DNA of 64,000 bases from Laburnicola sp. R22_1 (taxonomy: Eukaryota; Ascomycota; Dothideomycetes; Pleosporales; Didymosphaeriaceae). The notes under the pieces are model-generated. The model made no database searches and was not told the DNA's origin. It saw only the letters and a program-made list of their open reading frames with translations. Where the stretch lies: NCBI GenBank assembly GCA_014281115.1, contig JACONQ010000003.1, positions 62,001 to 126,000 of the forward strand. Reading direction: 5' to 3'. Below are positions 35,701 through 46,744 of this stretch, in pieces (the stretch's first letter is position 1; every line of letters begins with the position of its first letter). Both the position numbers and the translations under genes were made by a program.

Positions 35701-37231
35701 ACTGAGTTGAGCTGTGATGAGTAGGAAGTCGGCTGCCTGCTGCTGTTGATATTAATTGCGTGCGTCCTTTTTCTTGGCTTGCTTTGATTTCGTTGTTGAG
35801 CTATAGTTGTGCTATGAAGTCTTGTCATCTCTAGAATGTTGAGTTGACTGCGAATGGATATGAACGAACGAACGAACGGATAGATAGCAAGACGGCTAAA
35901 TGCACCACGATATCAATCACCATGATTGCTTGCTGACTTGTGCGTCTGCGCCGCAGTTGCTGTGCCGTGAAATACGTAGGGGCACGTGTTGGGCGAAGTT
36001 GGGAGTGGGAATGGGGGACATGCCAGTGCGTTCATGAAAAAAAAAAAAAAAACCACCGCTGCAACCCAATCAATGGCTCTTCTTCTTCTTCTTCTTCTTC
36101 CAAACCAAACCAGCGGCCCAACCAAGGCCCCCTCCTCCAAGCACAAGCAGCCTCAGGCTGGTTCTCCCTCCCACCCTGCATGCACCCCGAGCGCCTCCCC
36201 TCCGCCGCGTGAAGCCGCATCCCGGGCGCGCTCGCCCAACAGCAAAGCAAAGCAAAGCAAAGCAAGCAGTACCTCGCTCGCTCGCTCGCTCCTAGGCGCC
36301 AAAACAACATCTCACCCCTCACATCCCACATCCCACATCCTATATCCCACATCCCACATCTCACACCTCACATCTCACATCCCACCTCACATACCACCCA
36401 CACATCTCGATCAATACGCTATGCTACTTGCTCAGCTCAGCTCAGCTCTTTCTCCCGTGTACTGTACTATACTGTACTATACTGTCCTATACACCATACA
36501 CCACCACCACCACCACCACCGCCGCCGCCGCCGCCGGCGAAGAACAAGAAGAAGAAAGGTCGGAAGGTCGACACGACGGGATTCTTTGAATGGAAAAAAA
36601 GGCAGGCGTGCGTGCGTGCGTGGGCGTGAATGAATGAGTGAATGAATGAATGAGCTAAGCGGATGACTTTGACTTTGACTTTGACTTTGACGTTACTGGA
36701 TGACTGACTGACGGGGACGGGGGGGAGAGAGAGGCCAGCGTGGAAGAAAGACGGGTCATGGAGGAGGAGAGGGGCGAGGCGAGGGGCGAGGCGAGGTGAG
36801 GTGAGGGTGATGGCGGAGAGGAGAAGAGGCAGAGGCAGGGGACTGGCTGCAGGCCGAATGGGGATGGGATGGGATGGCCAAGGGGGAGGGGGGTGGGGGT
36901 CGCGCGTCGTTTGAGAAGGAGGATCAGCAGGAGATAGATGATCAAGGGGTAGAATACAATGGTAGGGACCAAGAAAGAAGAGTGGCATTCGTCACGGCTG
37001 TGGGTGGGGGGAAAGGATATATTGCAAGAGAGAGAGGAGAGAGAGGAGAGGGCTGTGCCAAGGAAACGGAGACATATGATTGGAGATCTATATTCAAGCA
37101 ACATGAAATGCATAAACGCATACAAGAGATAATGTTGGCCAAAACACGCAGCTACAAACTGCGGAGACGGCCATGCCACGTGTTCCCGACCTCTTCCTGT
37201 GCCTGCTCTTACGCGACGCATCTACGGTACG
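35701..37231. other. Microsatellite-dense intergenic region
   Basis: Dense run of simple repeats: poly-A near 36,037-36,052; CTT units at 36,077-36,100; AGCAA units at 36,240-36,266; CTCG units near 36,273-36,292; CATCCCA/CATCTCA-type units at 36,320-36,400; CTGTACTATA near 36,460-36,490; CAC then CCG units at 36,496-36,536; GCGT units at 36,606-36,622; GAAT units at 36,628-36,653; TTTGAC units at 36,665-36,692; GGGGCGAGGCGA near 36,770-36,797. Long open frames here are only translations of these repeats. The right end is the 3' flank of the transporter gene. Confidence 0.8.
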
Positions 37232-39308
37232 CTACAGCGACGTCTCCTCGTCGGTCGCCTTGTGCTGCTTGTTCTTCTCGGTGCTGTTCACGGCCGACAA
37301 GCCAGACTCTTCAATGTCCCTGGGCGCAAAGCCGCTCGTAACGTTGTGGTCGTCCATTCCGAGGACCGTCTGAGGAGCGTACTTGCGGTTACCCTCATCG
37401 CGGCGTTTCGGGGGCACGAGGATGTTGTGAGAGCTAGGAATGATGAAGCCAATCAGAACACCGAGGACGATAAGGTGGGCGATGGCGAAGCCGAAGATTT
37501 GCAACGGGTCGCCACGCACGGCGTAGAACTTGGGATACGCGAAAGCGAAGATGATGGACAAGACAGGAGCGGCAAAGTAACGCAGAGTGGGAGCCCAGAA
37601 CACGGGCATTCTCCATTGGTTGCCGACGCATACGATGCAGTTCAAGTCGCGTGTAAGTTGGTTGCCCTAGGCTTGGTTAACCTTGTCTGTGTTGACAGGA
37701 CTAGAAGGGATTGGTACGTACCGAGTAGAAGGCAACCCACCAGATGCGGGCCAAGAACTTGTTGCGCCCCCAGAACTTTGGTGCCACCGAAGTCGGGTCT
37801 TTCGCGATGAGAACTGAAATGACGGTACCCACGATCCAGACACCGAAGGCAGCTCCCGCACCAGCCTCAGCCATGACTCCGTGGGCGATAGCATTGCCGA
37901 TGACCATGGAGCCAATATACGTGCATTGGTAAAGCCAAAAGGACGGCGCGCCGACTTGGCCGACGACATCGATCCAGCGGTAGAAGGATGTAGAGACGAC
38001 GCATTGGGCCCAGGCGACAAAGATGAGAGAGATACTGTTGATTCCAGCGTCGACAGCGTTGGTGGCCTCATAGCCGAATTCCGTGGTGTACATCAACGAC
38101 AGAAAGCAGGAGAAGACGACCATGACGGTAGCCACGGTCGAGTGCTTGAACTTGGCGCCCCAGTGGGTATCGCAGACAGTGGTGATCATGGCGTCGAGGA
38201 GGGCATACGATGAACTGATACCAAGCAGGAACAGGATCAAGAAGAACATGATGGCCCAGAAAGGAGCGCCTGGCATATTCTGGATCGCGGTGGGGAGAGT
38301 GTAGAATCCAATCGTGTAGCTGCCGACTGGGTCCCCGACGCCTGGCTGGAGACCGACGTAGCCGACGACGCCAAAGACGGCAAAGGCAGCAAAGGTTTCA
38401 AACAAGGCGTTAGCGCAGCAGATCATCATAGCGTCCTGGACCGCGTCGGAGAATTTGTTGTTATAGGAGGCGTAGGCAGTGTAGTAACCGAAAGCAACAC
38501 CGGTCGAGTAGAAGACTTGGCTCGTGGCGGCCTGCCAGATTTGGCCTGCAGCAAGCTGATCTCCGTTGAATTCACCCCAGTAGAGTTTGATGCCTTTGCT
38601 TGCGTTGGGGAGAGAAGCACCACGTCCCACGAGAACAACAGTAAGGACAATGGGCAGGGCGATGGTGATGTAAACGGCACGCGCAGTGATGGCGATGCCC
38701 TTCCAGCAACAAAGCCAGACGACGAACCATGCGAAAATGGTCCAGCCTACCAGCTCACCCGACACAGCGGTTCCGGGGTAGCTTGCGTAGCTCAACACCT
38801 TGCTGCCATCGTCGCTGTAAACAGCAGGAATGGCAGGCTTGGTATTAACGACTTGGGCAAAATAGGCCTGTGGGTCGTCGCGCCACGGGAAGTTGCTTGC
38901 TGACTGGAACGAGTTGCGGAAGTAAACCATGACCCAGGACAGGATAGGCACATAGTAGACGGCGACGACGTAGCCAATGAAGCACATTCCAAAGCCGACT
39001 CCGGTGAAACGTCGATCGAGGCCATTGTATGCAATGACGCAGCCTGAACGGTAGGCCTGTCCAAGAGCCACCTCCAGGATCAGAATGGGGATGGCCAGGA
39101 GACAGACAGCCATGAGGTAGGGAATGAACCATTGGATGCCGTTGTTGTTGAATACCTGTGAAGGGAAACGAAGGAGGTTACCGAAACCCATGGCGCCGCC
39201 CATGCAGGCCAGGACGTAGGGAGTACGGGCAGGCCATTCGTCACGACCATCCTCCGACTTTCGCGGGGGCGGGAACATGGCCCGGATGACTCTTCGTATG
39301 GCGTTCAT
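37232..39308 (-). CDS. Sodium:neurotransmitter symporter (SLC6/NSS) family transporter
   Basis: A polytopic plasma-membrane carrier; family members couple uptake of amino acids or amines to sodium. Two exons, 37,722-39,308 and 37,232-37,666, joined in phase 0 over a 55-bp intron (GTACGT, GTTAACC branch, CCTAG); 673 residues. About 12 hydrophobic segments are visible. The first carries GGAMGFGNLLRFPSQVF, the equivalent of the unwound substrate/sodium site of the family. IPYLMAVCLLAIPILILEVALGQ follows, as in other members. The C-terminal tail is hydrophilic with RRDEGNRKYAPQTVLGMDDHN. I prefer the ATG at 39,308 (context CCCACCATGA); an in-frame ATG at 39,407 would add 33 residues. The substrate cannot be told from sequence. 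Confidence 0.88.
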
Positions 39309-39408
39309 GGTGGGCAAAATGAGGATCGACTTGCTCACGGGTTGAGCGTGTCGGTGGTAGAGAGTGTGCGAGACAAGAGGTAGATGTAGAGAAGGCGAAG
39401 TGGACATG

Positions 39409-41684
39409 TCATTTCCTTTATCGTGCGACGACCACTACGAAGATGGGTCCTGGGCTTTCTCTGGGCGCCAGTCGTCGGGCAGCCAAGTCAGGGAGTACGG
39501 GTTGGGTGAAAGTCGCGGCGCACGTCATGCCACCTGCGCGCACCACCCGACCAAGCGCGCCAGCACCAACCGAGAGGCCGAACGGGACGCCTTGGAGCCT
39601 TCGAAGGCGGCATACCCCGGAGCCAAGGCCAGGTGGCGCGCGCACGCGCGTGCTTTGCCGTGCGCGACACGAAGATTCGCGACGAGCTGCGAGATGCGAT
39701 ACGCCACGAGGGGCTAGGAGTTGGTTAGGCGCGCCGCCTGCACCAGTGTGGGCGTGGATGGCTGGTCTGTGTGGGTGTGGATGGCGTGGACGGCGTGGAT
39801 GTCTGGGCTGTCTGGGCTGTCTGGGGTAATCTCACTCATGCAAACGCCAAGGGGCGGTGGTGCGGGGATGCGACATTACATAAGCCCCCACCATCCATGG
39901 CGCTACAAAAACGCCGCACCATTTATGGCTAGCGCGGCCTTATGTAACCAGCCCACACTGCGACGATAAGGCACTGCCGGCTTGGCCCTTTGCCTCCCTG
40001 TTGGCTTGTCAGGATCAAGCCTCCGCCGACGCCCGTCATCACCACACATGCGGGACACTGCCAGACCGTGTAGACGCTGTGTCCAATCAGCCCTACAGCC
40101 TCCTCCAAGAACGACTCCTCCCCGGCCACGGCCACCCCAGCCAGATGGCCATGCGCGACTCGATGCCCAGGCTGACCGCTGGCTGCAGGCTGCAGGCTGC
40201 AGGCTGCGCCGCCTGGCTGCGCCGCTCCGGACAGGCGCCGGTCGGGCAATTTCTGGTAGGATGCGGTCTCAGCTACTCCATAGGGCTAGCTAGCCATGCA
40301 TGGGTGTCATTATGGCTGATAACGCTATCAAAACGGGGCGCCTGGAGATTGGAGAAGCCGCCATCGCCGAGTCCTTGGCAGGGTCCCCGGCCGCGATGGG
40401 GCCGCCCTCGCCCGCCCTCGCCCGCCCGCTCGCCCTTGGCTGCACCTGTCCTTCACCTGTCCTTTACCGGTTCCGGCCGCTGTCCGCCCTCGGCTCGACG
40501 TGCCACGCCTTCGAAGCTCGTGTGACGCTCACCATGAGCGCATCCGAACAGGCGCGTCCGCAAACCACGGCCTCGGCCAGCACCCTGTGCATGTCCCGTC
40601 TCCGACAGTGTGGAAGCTCGGGCCTTGTAGGCGGCCTCGGCGTGCTGGGGTATCGCGCCGGAAAGGTACCCAGGACCCGAGTCTGTCAGCCTAGTGTGAG
40701 AGATGGAGTCGCTGCTGCAGGCGGCGCAGAGTGAGGTGAATGTCGAGTTATTTGCCTCACTTCACGCCCAAGGTCACCCCATAGTGTAAACGCCCTGCTG
40801 TCTCCAGGACCTATTCTCAAAGCCTCCTCCCTGTCATCTGTCATCTGTCATGCCACAGTGGTGACAGAACACGAGACTTCACCCCTTGGCATCGCGGCTG
40901 CTCCCCTCGGTTACCTGCATCGCAACTTCAGGCAATGCGGCAATTATCTTGCCGGAAAGTGAGGGCACCGCCAGCCACCGACGATAAGCATGTCGCCCAG
41001 CGGCGGAAGCCCCGCTAGCAGAGCGACAACAATCGGCTCGCGTGGTCGCCACCCGTACCATATCATGCACCGTCTGCGCCACCAAAATGGAGCAAAAGGA
41101 AGTTGGCCCGATTTCAACACCTGGGACCGAATTATTGGCCTTCAACAGCTCGTTTTATCGCTGGGCATCTACAGTGCATTTTGCCCAGACTCGCCCGTCC
41201 TCTACGCCCAGGAACCATCCAAGAAGCGTTGAGACACTCAGCCGCGCTCGAGGTCTCAAGTGACCCCAACAATAGATACCCGATGGAGCCGGCCATCGGA
41301 TCGGAGGACATGTCGGAAGTGAGGCACCTCCAGATCCGCGTCGCGTGCACACAGTTCGAGAAAAGCCCTCGACAAGACCGTTTCGAAGGATTCCTGCACA
41401 ATGCCTAGATCCACCAGAGTAAGTTCAATACGAATCATCTTCTTTGTGAGTCTGCTCCATGTTGCCTTCCACTGTATCCTAAGAAGCCAGTAGATATATC
41501 TGAGTATACGCAGGGCTCATACTGATGCCGTAAGATATCTGGCGTATTGCCATCCGTCCTAGCTTCCCCTTCGGTTCTCATGGGAAAGCTACTTTATCGT
41601 GGCGTCAGGTCATCGTGACTGCAAAAAAACTAAGAGCTTTCAAGTAAAGACGGCCAAGCAAACCGTCCTACTCAAGCATTCTGG
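39409..41684. other. Intergenic, CpG-rich; no gene recognised
   Basis: GC-rich stretch upstream of the transporter. Small repeats occur (ggatggcgtggacggcgtgg near 39,780; four ggctgca units at 40,180-40,207; tcgcccgccctcgcccgc near 40,408-40,430). Several frames of 80-170 codons exist on both strands, but their translations are Arg/Pro/Ala-rich and lack family resemblance, as expected by chance in GC-rich DNA. A minus-strand stretch around 41,256-41,438 looks slightly more protein-like but is not recognised. Confidence 0.5.
39876..39947. repeat. 72-bp inverted repeat
   Basis: TTACATAAG at 39,876-39,884 pairs with CTTATGTAA at 39,939-39,947, and inner blocks TGGCGCTA and TAGCGCGG nearly pair too. 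It could form a hairpin or be a tiny MITE remnant. It lies ~570 bp upstream of the transporter start. Confidence 0.6.
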
Positions 41685-42110
41685 CTAAGAAATGGCTCCA
41701 CGACTATAGTTACCAGACTTTTCTCTATGGCATGGAGCATGTTCTTCATATCATTGTTGACTGATAGGTGATTAGCACGCCACTGCTCCATGACCTCGAG
41801 CACGTCATTCTCGCACTCGAAACGCGTGTCTGAGCCCTTCAAGATCTCGATCTGGATTCTGGGCGCGCAGAAGCTCCGGGACCCAAGTCATCGTATCTTT
41901 TCGCTCCTTTTCGATTAGCATCAATGCCTGATCCAGGATCTTTTGGCGAAAGCTGGCACACAAGTGAAGGTAAAATCGGGTACAAGCTGCTCGTATAGCA
42001 CCGGGTCTATTTCCGAACAATCTCCCCGAAAATCAAGCCCATATAACGCCCCCTTTATTACCTGGGTGGAGTCAGGGACCCCAGTGCTAGCCAGCAGCCG
42101 TCGCATGGAT
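41685..42110 (-). pseudogene. Fragment of an unrecognised protein gene, frame-broken
   Basis: On the minus strand three adjoining frames read like normal protein: 42,106 downward (RRLLASTGVPDSTQVIKGAL, then YEQLVPDFTFTCVPAFAK); then LDQALMLIEKERKDTMTWVP; then 41,685-41,850 (IQIEILKGSDTRFECEND, LEVMEQWRANHLSVNNDM, EKSLVTIVVEPFLSQNA and a stop). Each join needs a 1-base frame change with no room for an intron, which suggests small deletions. I do not recognise the family. A start is not visible. Confidence 0.4.
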
Positions 42111-43916
42111 TCTACGTATCTGCAAAATTGGTGTTCGCCTCGGCGACGTCGAACAGGTCTGCATTGCCTGTTACGGTGTTGCTACCCATGGCGATGGCAG
42201 TGGCGTCGAAGGACCCTGGATATAATGGCGGGCCAATTATGGGAGCTCCTTCAAAGCAGAGGACATATTTTCGGTACCGTCTGACTCGTCGCTGTCGCCG
42301 CGCGTGTCCGAATGTTCCCCGGGAGAGAAGAGCTGGTCACGTGGTTCGCTCTGGGCAGGGAAATACGAGACCTCATCTGGACTATTGCTCAAAGCGAGAC
42401 TCATCAAAAGAATGCCTTCAAATGGCAAGCTTTTGCAGCGTTCCCCTCCGGGACATCCGTCATAGGCCGTCGAATAAGGTTATGGGATGCAGTTGTGAGG
42501 TGGGAAAGACTTCCTACAGCTGGTCTAGAGTGATGGCAAAACAAACACTCTCCTACGCCATCTATCCGCATTCCCCCTCTTTCCATCCAGCACGGAAAGC
42601 CACTCTCAGGTAACGCATTGAATTTTTTTTTTGAAACTCAGATGTGAGAAGCCGGATGCGCCCGGGTTTGAGGGTAAAGTTAAAAGTACGTAAAAAGTGT
42701 TGGTTGGGCGCGCATGGCAAAGTGCTTGACTGGAGAATTGCCACCTGCGTCCAGGTGTTGTTGGGCTAGTCATGGTTCTGGGCTGTGGTGGCTGTATTAG
42801 GTAGGTGGGTATATTGAGGTTTTGGGTAGACGGGCGAGCGAGCTTGGTGGTGGTGGTGTCTTTGGGGGTAGAGGATGGCTGTTTGGTGGTGCTAAGGTTG
42901 ATGGGTGGTTATTTTAGCTGGATGGGGGGAATGGGGGGGAGGGGGTCATGTGGTAAGATTTCTAGAGTTCTGTAGTCCTTTTTTTTGGTTTTAGTCCCAC
43001 TATCTCTAGTAAGGGGATTGGATTAATGGTACTGTGTAGGTAGGCATACGTCTAGAACGGGCTCAGCGTTTACGTATAACTATACGTCTTGTTGTCTCGT
43101 GTGGATTAGTTATGTTGCATGCATATGCATGCATGCGCATCCATCTCCAATCCCCACCCACGCACCCCATTATCTATCTATGCAGCAGCAGCTACCCAAG
43201 GTTAGTTAGTAGTTAGATTTCACCCACCAACCACCAAAACCATCCCCACCGCACGTCATCTGCGCCCTCGTCCTCGTCCTCGTCTTCCTTTTCACCACCA
43301 CCTGTGGCGCCAGAGCACACTCACTCACTGTTCATGTTCATGTTATCCCTCTCGGCCTTGGCACTGTTATCCGACTGGGCTGCGGAAGGGCCTATGGCTT
43401 GGCCTTGATGTTCTGTGCTGCAGGGGATGTTGATGTCGTGCAGAGGGGGATGGATCTGGGCTGGGCTGGCTGGGATAATGGCCTGTGTTGGTTGGCGTGA
43501 GGACTGCGGGGGTGGGGAGTGTGCCGCAGACGGTGGCTGGTGGTGGATAGGTAGGTAGGTAGGATTGGATAGGGTGGTGTGGGGTGGTGTGGTGTGGGTG
43601 CTTTGTTCGTACAGAGGGGATATTGAGATGGAGATAGTGACTGGTGTTGCGATGTGTGAGGTTGTTTGTGTTCTAGTGGAGGTTTTTTTTTTTGGGGGAG
43701 TTTGAAGTTTGAAGTATTTCGGTCTAGTTGTCTATAGACTCTACTCTATCTTTATCTGCAACAAAAACAAAAAAAAAGGACATCTAGGAATCCGAAGGAA
43801 GTCATATCAACACTAAGCCCCTTATAAGCACTCACTCGGCACGTCCAACAACGAAAATACAACCTTCTCTTCACACCACACCACACTCAGCTAGGTGAGA
43901 ACCAGCCACCCGCAAA
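42111..43916. other. Intergenic; possible gene debris then low-complexity DNA
   Basis: A plus-strand stretch at ~42,350-42,390 reads FALGREIRDLIWTIAQ, reminiscent of the 2EXR helix, but nothing around it supports a gene. From 42.78 to 43.7 kb the sequence is G/T-rich with ggtggtggtg, gtaggtaggtagg and ATGCAT palindromes (43,115-43,138). No gene recognised. Confidence 0.45.
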
Positions 43917-45259
43917 ATGTCCTCCCAGGACAACAACATCCTCCCTCCTCCACGCAAAAACAACACACCTCAACACCTACAACACCTCCTACACGCCTAC
44001 CACGCCATCCCAGCGCGCCCTCCCCGGCGCCACAAGCAAAAGCCCTCGTCGCCGCGCTCGAACCCGCCTCCAACGCGCTCTGGCGCGTCGCCTCCGCCGA
44101 AGAAGCCCATGTCGCGCTGAGAGATGCGCTGCGCATGCGGCTGTTGTCGACAGTGGAGTGTAGGAGGAGGCATGCGGGTGGGGGGGTTATTGATGTGGGG
44201 GCTAGGGAGGGTTATGCGCGTGTTGGGTGGTGCTGTTGAAATGTTTTTTTTTTCGCCGGCAGTAATACTGAGAGATGATAGTGATGTTGTGGATGGGGAG
44301 GGAGGGTTTACGCACACAGTTGTATTGATAAAGTTAGCAAATATGGGGCATTGCGATTTTGTGGTTGGAATGGACGATGCGGTGCTGAGGTGTATGGGGG
44401 CGGTTGGCGGCGTATTTGGAAAGTGCTAAGTATTAGGAGGGGAGGGTGGGGCGGAAGGGGAATAGTTCTGTCGAACTACGCGTTGGGGAGTAGGGGAGGT
44501 TTTTTATTAGCTAGCTCTGGGGAAGATTAAAGGAGTTAGCTGTGTGTTTAAGAAGTGGATGCAAGAGGCGAATGTTGTGAGTGGGGGGCGTGTTGTGGAC
44601 GCGTTGATGAAGCTGGTTCCTCCAGAAGACGAATACAAGACGCGAGATGAGGAGGAGGTGCTGCTTGTTGGTGTTGGTGGGGGGAGGGGGATGTCATGAG
44701 ACGGGTTCGCGAAAATAGGCAGGACCTGGAGGGAAAGATTGTGGTGTAGGATCTTCCGGGTTTGATTTGGGGGCTGGGAATGAAGAGGGCATTGAGTATA
44801 TGGCGCGTAGCTTCTTCAACGCGCAACCTGTGCAAGGTAGGTTATTTCCTTCCTGGTGTCTTCCTTTCACGCATGCAGGCATTCGCATGCCAGACTGACT
44901 GTTTGGGCGTAGGTGCCCATACGTATCATCTACGGCATGTCCTCCACAATCATTCTGATGAAGCTGCTCTTGGGATTTTACGACATATTGCTGATGCTAT
45001 GGCTTGTGACTTGTAGGTTCTTATCATTAAGAGTGTAATGCCGGCTTGGGGGGAGGCGGCGATGGATTCGCTCATAGGTATTAAGATGTTGATAATAGAT
45101 AGGGTGGAGAGGACGGAGGAGCGTTGGAGGGGTTTGTTGGCAAGGGCGGGGTTGCGGGTTGTAAGAGTGGTTGTTAGGGATCGGCGGAAGAATGAGGCGG
45201 GTGCGATTGAAGCGAGGTTGGATGATAGTGGTGGAGATGGTTGTTCGGTGCATTTGTGA
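43917..45259 (+). pseudogene. O-methyltransferase pseudogene (SAM-dependent, plant/fungal OMT type)
   Basis: Family members methylate hydroxyls of small molecules, often in secondary metabolism. The remains are collinear: an N-terminal dimerisation-like part (KALVAALEPASNALWRVASA near 44,028-44,090); the SAM-binding loop EEVLLVGVGGGRG (about 44,652-44,690); then RQDLEGKIVV-stop-DLPG; then a block GNEEGIEYMARSFFNAQPVQ (about 44,777-44,836); the catalytic block YHLRHVLHNHSDEAALGILR with His-x4-Asp/Glu (about 44,925-44,985); and LIIKSVMPAWGEA with VERTEERWRGLLARAGL at the end. At least three frame changes and two in-frame stops separate them, one likely intron aside (GTAGGT at 44,835). Not functional. 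Its decay beside the AT block at 45.6 kb fits RIP leakage plus drift. Confidence 0.8.
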
Positions 45260-45656
45260 GGTCGAGAGTGGATATGGTTTTGTTGTTAGGGAGGGCTTTT
45301 GGTTCTTATAATGATAGAAGCGGTGAAGGTTGGCGATGTGAGGGGAGTGATGGGTCATTTATTCATTCATATCAAGTTATAATTAACTTAACCTTCTACA
45401 GATTATGAGACTTAACAGCACAACCAAGGTTCATGGGCCAAGAGGTTCGAGTATTAGAGGTTAGATATGAGTATTTTTGGTTAATGTTTTATTGGATGAA
45501 TGTTGTGCTCTGCTAATGGCACCTCAACCGGCTGTGCAGAAACAAAGCTGGAAACCAAGGTTGTGTAAGCTCCACTTCGCCTAAGGCTTAGCTATACTTA
45601 CTAACTTACAACGACGTTAACTATACGTTACTATTAGCTAAATAAGTTTTTATATG

Positions 45657-45770
45657 TATTGTTAAATTAATTATCTAGGAGTAAAATAATAAAGGCTTCT
45701 ATTTTAAATAATATATTAAAAAAGTAAAGTCTTTAACCTAGTAAATAAAAAGAGTATAAAGTATATATAG
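45657..45770 (-). repeat. Family M repeat, copy 4 (reverse, RIP-degraded)
   Basis: Reads in reverse the order of copies 1-3 (attaattatctaggagta, aataaaggcttctattt, aaaagtaaagtcttta, aaaaagagtataaag). Only about 50 bp separate it from copy 5. Confidence 0.55.
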
Positions 45771-45820
45771 TATAAAAATATTTACACTAGTATATAAGCT
45801 ATGTGTGTGTGTGTTATTAA

Positions 45821-45922
45821 ATTAACTACCTAGGGATAGAACGATAAAGGCTTTTATCTTAAATAACATAATAAAAAAGCAGAGCCCCTACTTAGTAATT
45901 AAAAAGAGCATATATAAGCTAT
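45821..45922 (-). repeat. Family M repeat, copy 5 (reverse)
   Basis: Contains attaactacctagggatagaa, cgataaaggcttttatct and aaaagcagagcccc, the reverse complement of the conserved blocks at 33.93-34.05 kb. Better preserved than copy 4 although adjacent, so the two did not arise by one recent tandem event. Confidence 0.6.
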
Positions 45923-46614
45923 AACTACTTTTTTCAAAACTAAATTATATTTATTAAGCTAAAAATAGTAATTACTAATGTATCTAAAAACCTTACTAAA
46001 AAAATAGGTACTTTAATACTATAATTAATAATATTAGTTACTATAAAATAATTAGCTATACTAAGATTACTTAGTAAAAGCTACTTAAAAGCTATTATAA
46101 TTAGTACTTAATTAATATTTTGCTAACGGCTTTTAACTCTAACGCCTCAGTGGTACATAGACTAATGGGTGAGCCACAAGCGGTGAGTCCACCCGCACGC
46201 ACAGCTGAGGCTGAAAAACGGGCTCCGGTCCGGACCCACATGCCCATCGCCTCGCCGAAGTACACAACTAACCAGGCTCACTTCTGCCGCCTCGGCACAC
46301 GGTACTAACGATATTCCCTATCCGTTTTTCCAGACAACAGCCTTTTTGTATCGTAGCGTCAACGTCGGTAATTAGCGTTGCTGGAAGGAGAGACAGTCAG
46401 CCAGCCAAAGTGGGGGATTGGGAGCAGGTATAGTGCAACGGTTACATGGTACTCAGCTAAAGTTGCAGTTTTGAGGCTGAAAGGAAGCATGGCGGTGGGT
46501 TTGCGGTGCTGTGCTAGGGGGTTGTGGTAGCGGATGTCGGCGACTAGACATGCCCTCAGGCAGGGCACGCAATCCACCACCCGAAAGTCAAACCCTACCG
46601 CACACACGTACACG

Positions 46615-46621
46615 TATATAT
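46615..46621 (+). promoter_or_regulatory. TATA-like box of the secreted-protein gene
   Basis: TATATAT 124-130 bp upstream of the ATG, followed by a pyrimidine- and CA-rich leader (ccaaccaactcaccatcc) up to CAGCACAATG. Position and leader fit a strong fungal promoter. Confidence 0.4.
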
Positions 46622-46744
46622 CCCTCTGTACCCGCAACCAACCAACTCACCATCCACACACCATCGTCTCTCCATCCACCCCACCCATAACCCACCCACC
46701 CACAACTAACGCCCCTCGGCCTTTCACCACCTTAACCCAGCACA

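Larger units (their letters stand above)
45260..46614. repeat. AT-rich repeat patch (45.59-46.11 kb) between the OMT pseudogene and the secreted-protein gene
   Basis: Bases ~45,590-46,110 are A/T-rich, poor in CA/TG and contain two reversed family M copies (45,657-45,770 and 45,821-45,922). Outside this patch composition is ordinary. The stretch 46.12-46.6 kb is the upstream region of the secreted-protein gene. No coding frame with family resemblance. Confidence 0.6.

Noticed and set aside
35986..36988. Long open frames on both strands (170-215 codons)
   Set aside because: Translations are simple repeats (poly-His, poly-Arg, poly-Lys, poly-Gly) created by microsatellites.
39982..40734. Overlapping GC-rich open frames
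   Set aside because: Arg/Pro/Ala-rich, present in several frames at once; expected by chance in CpG-rich DNA.
42312..42533. Possible 2EXR gene (FALGREIRDLIWTIAQ)
   Set aside because: Only one short phrase resembles the family and the rest of the frame does not; likely coincidence or a trace too small to call.
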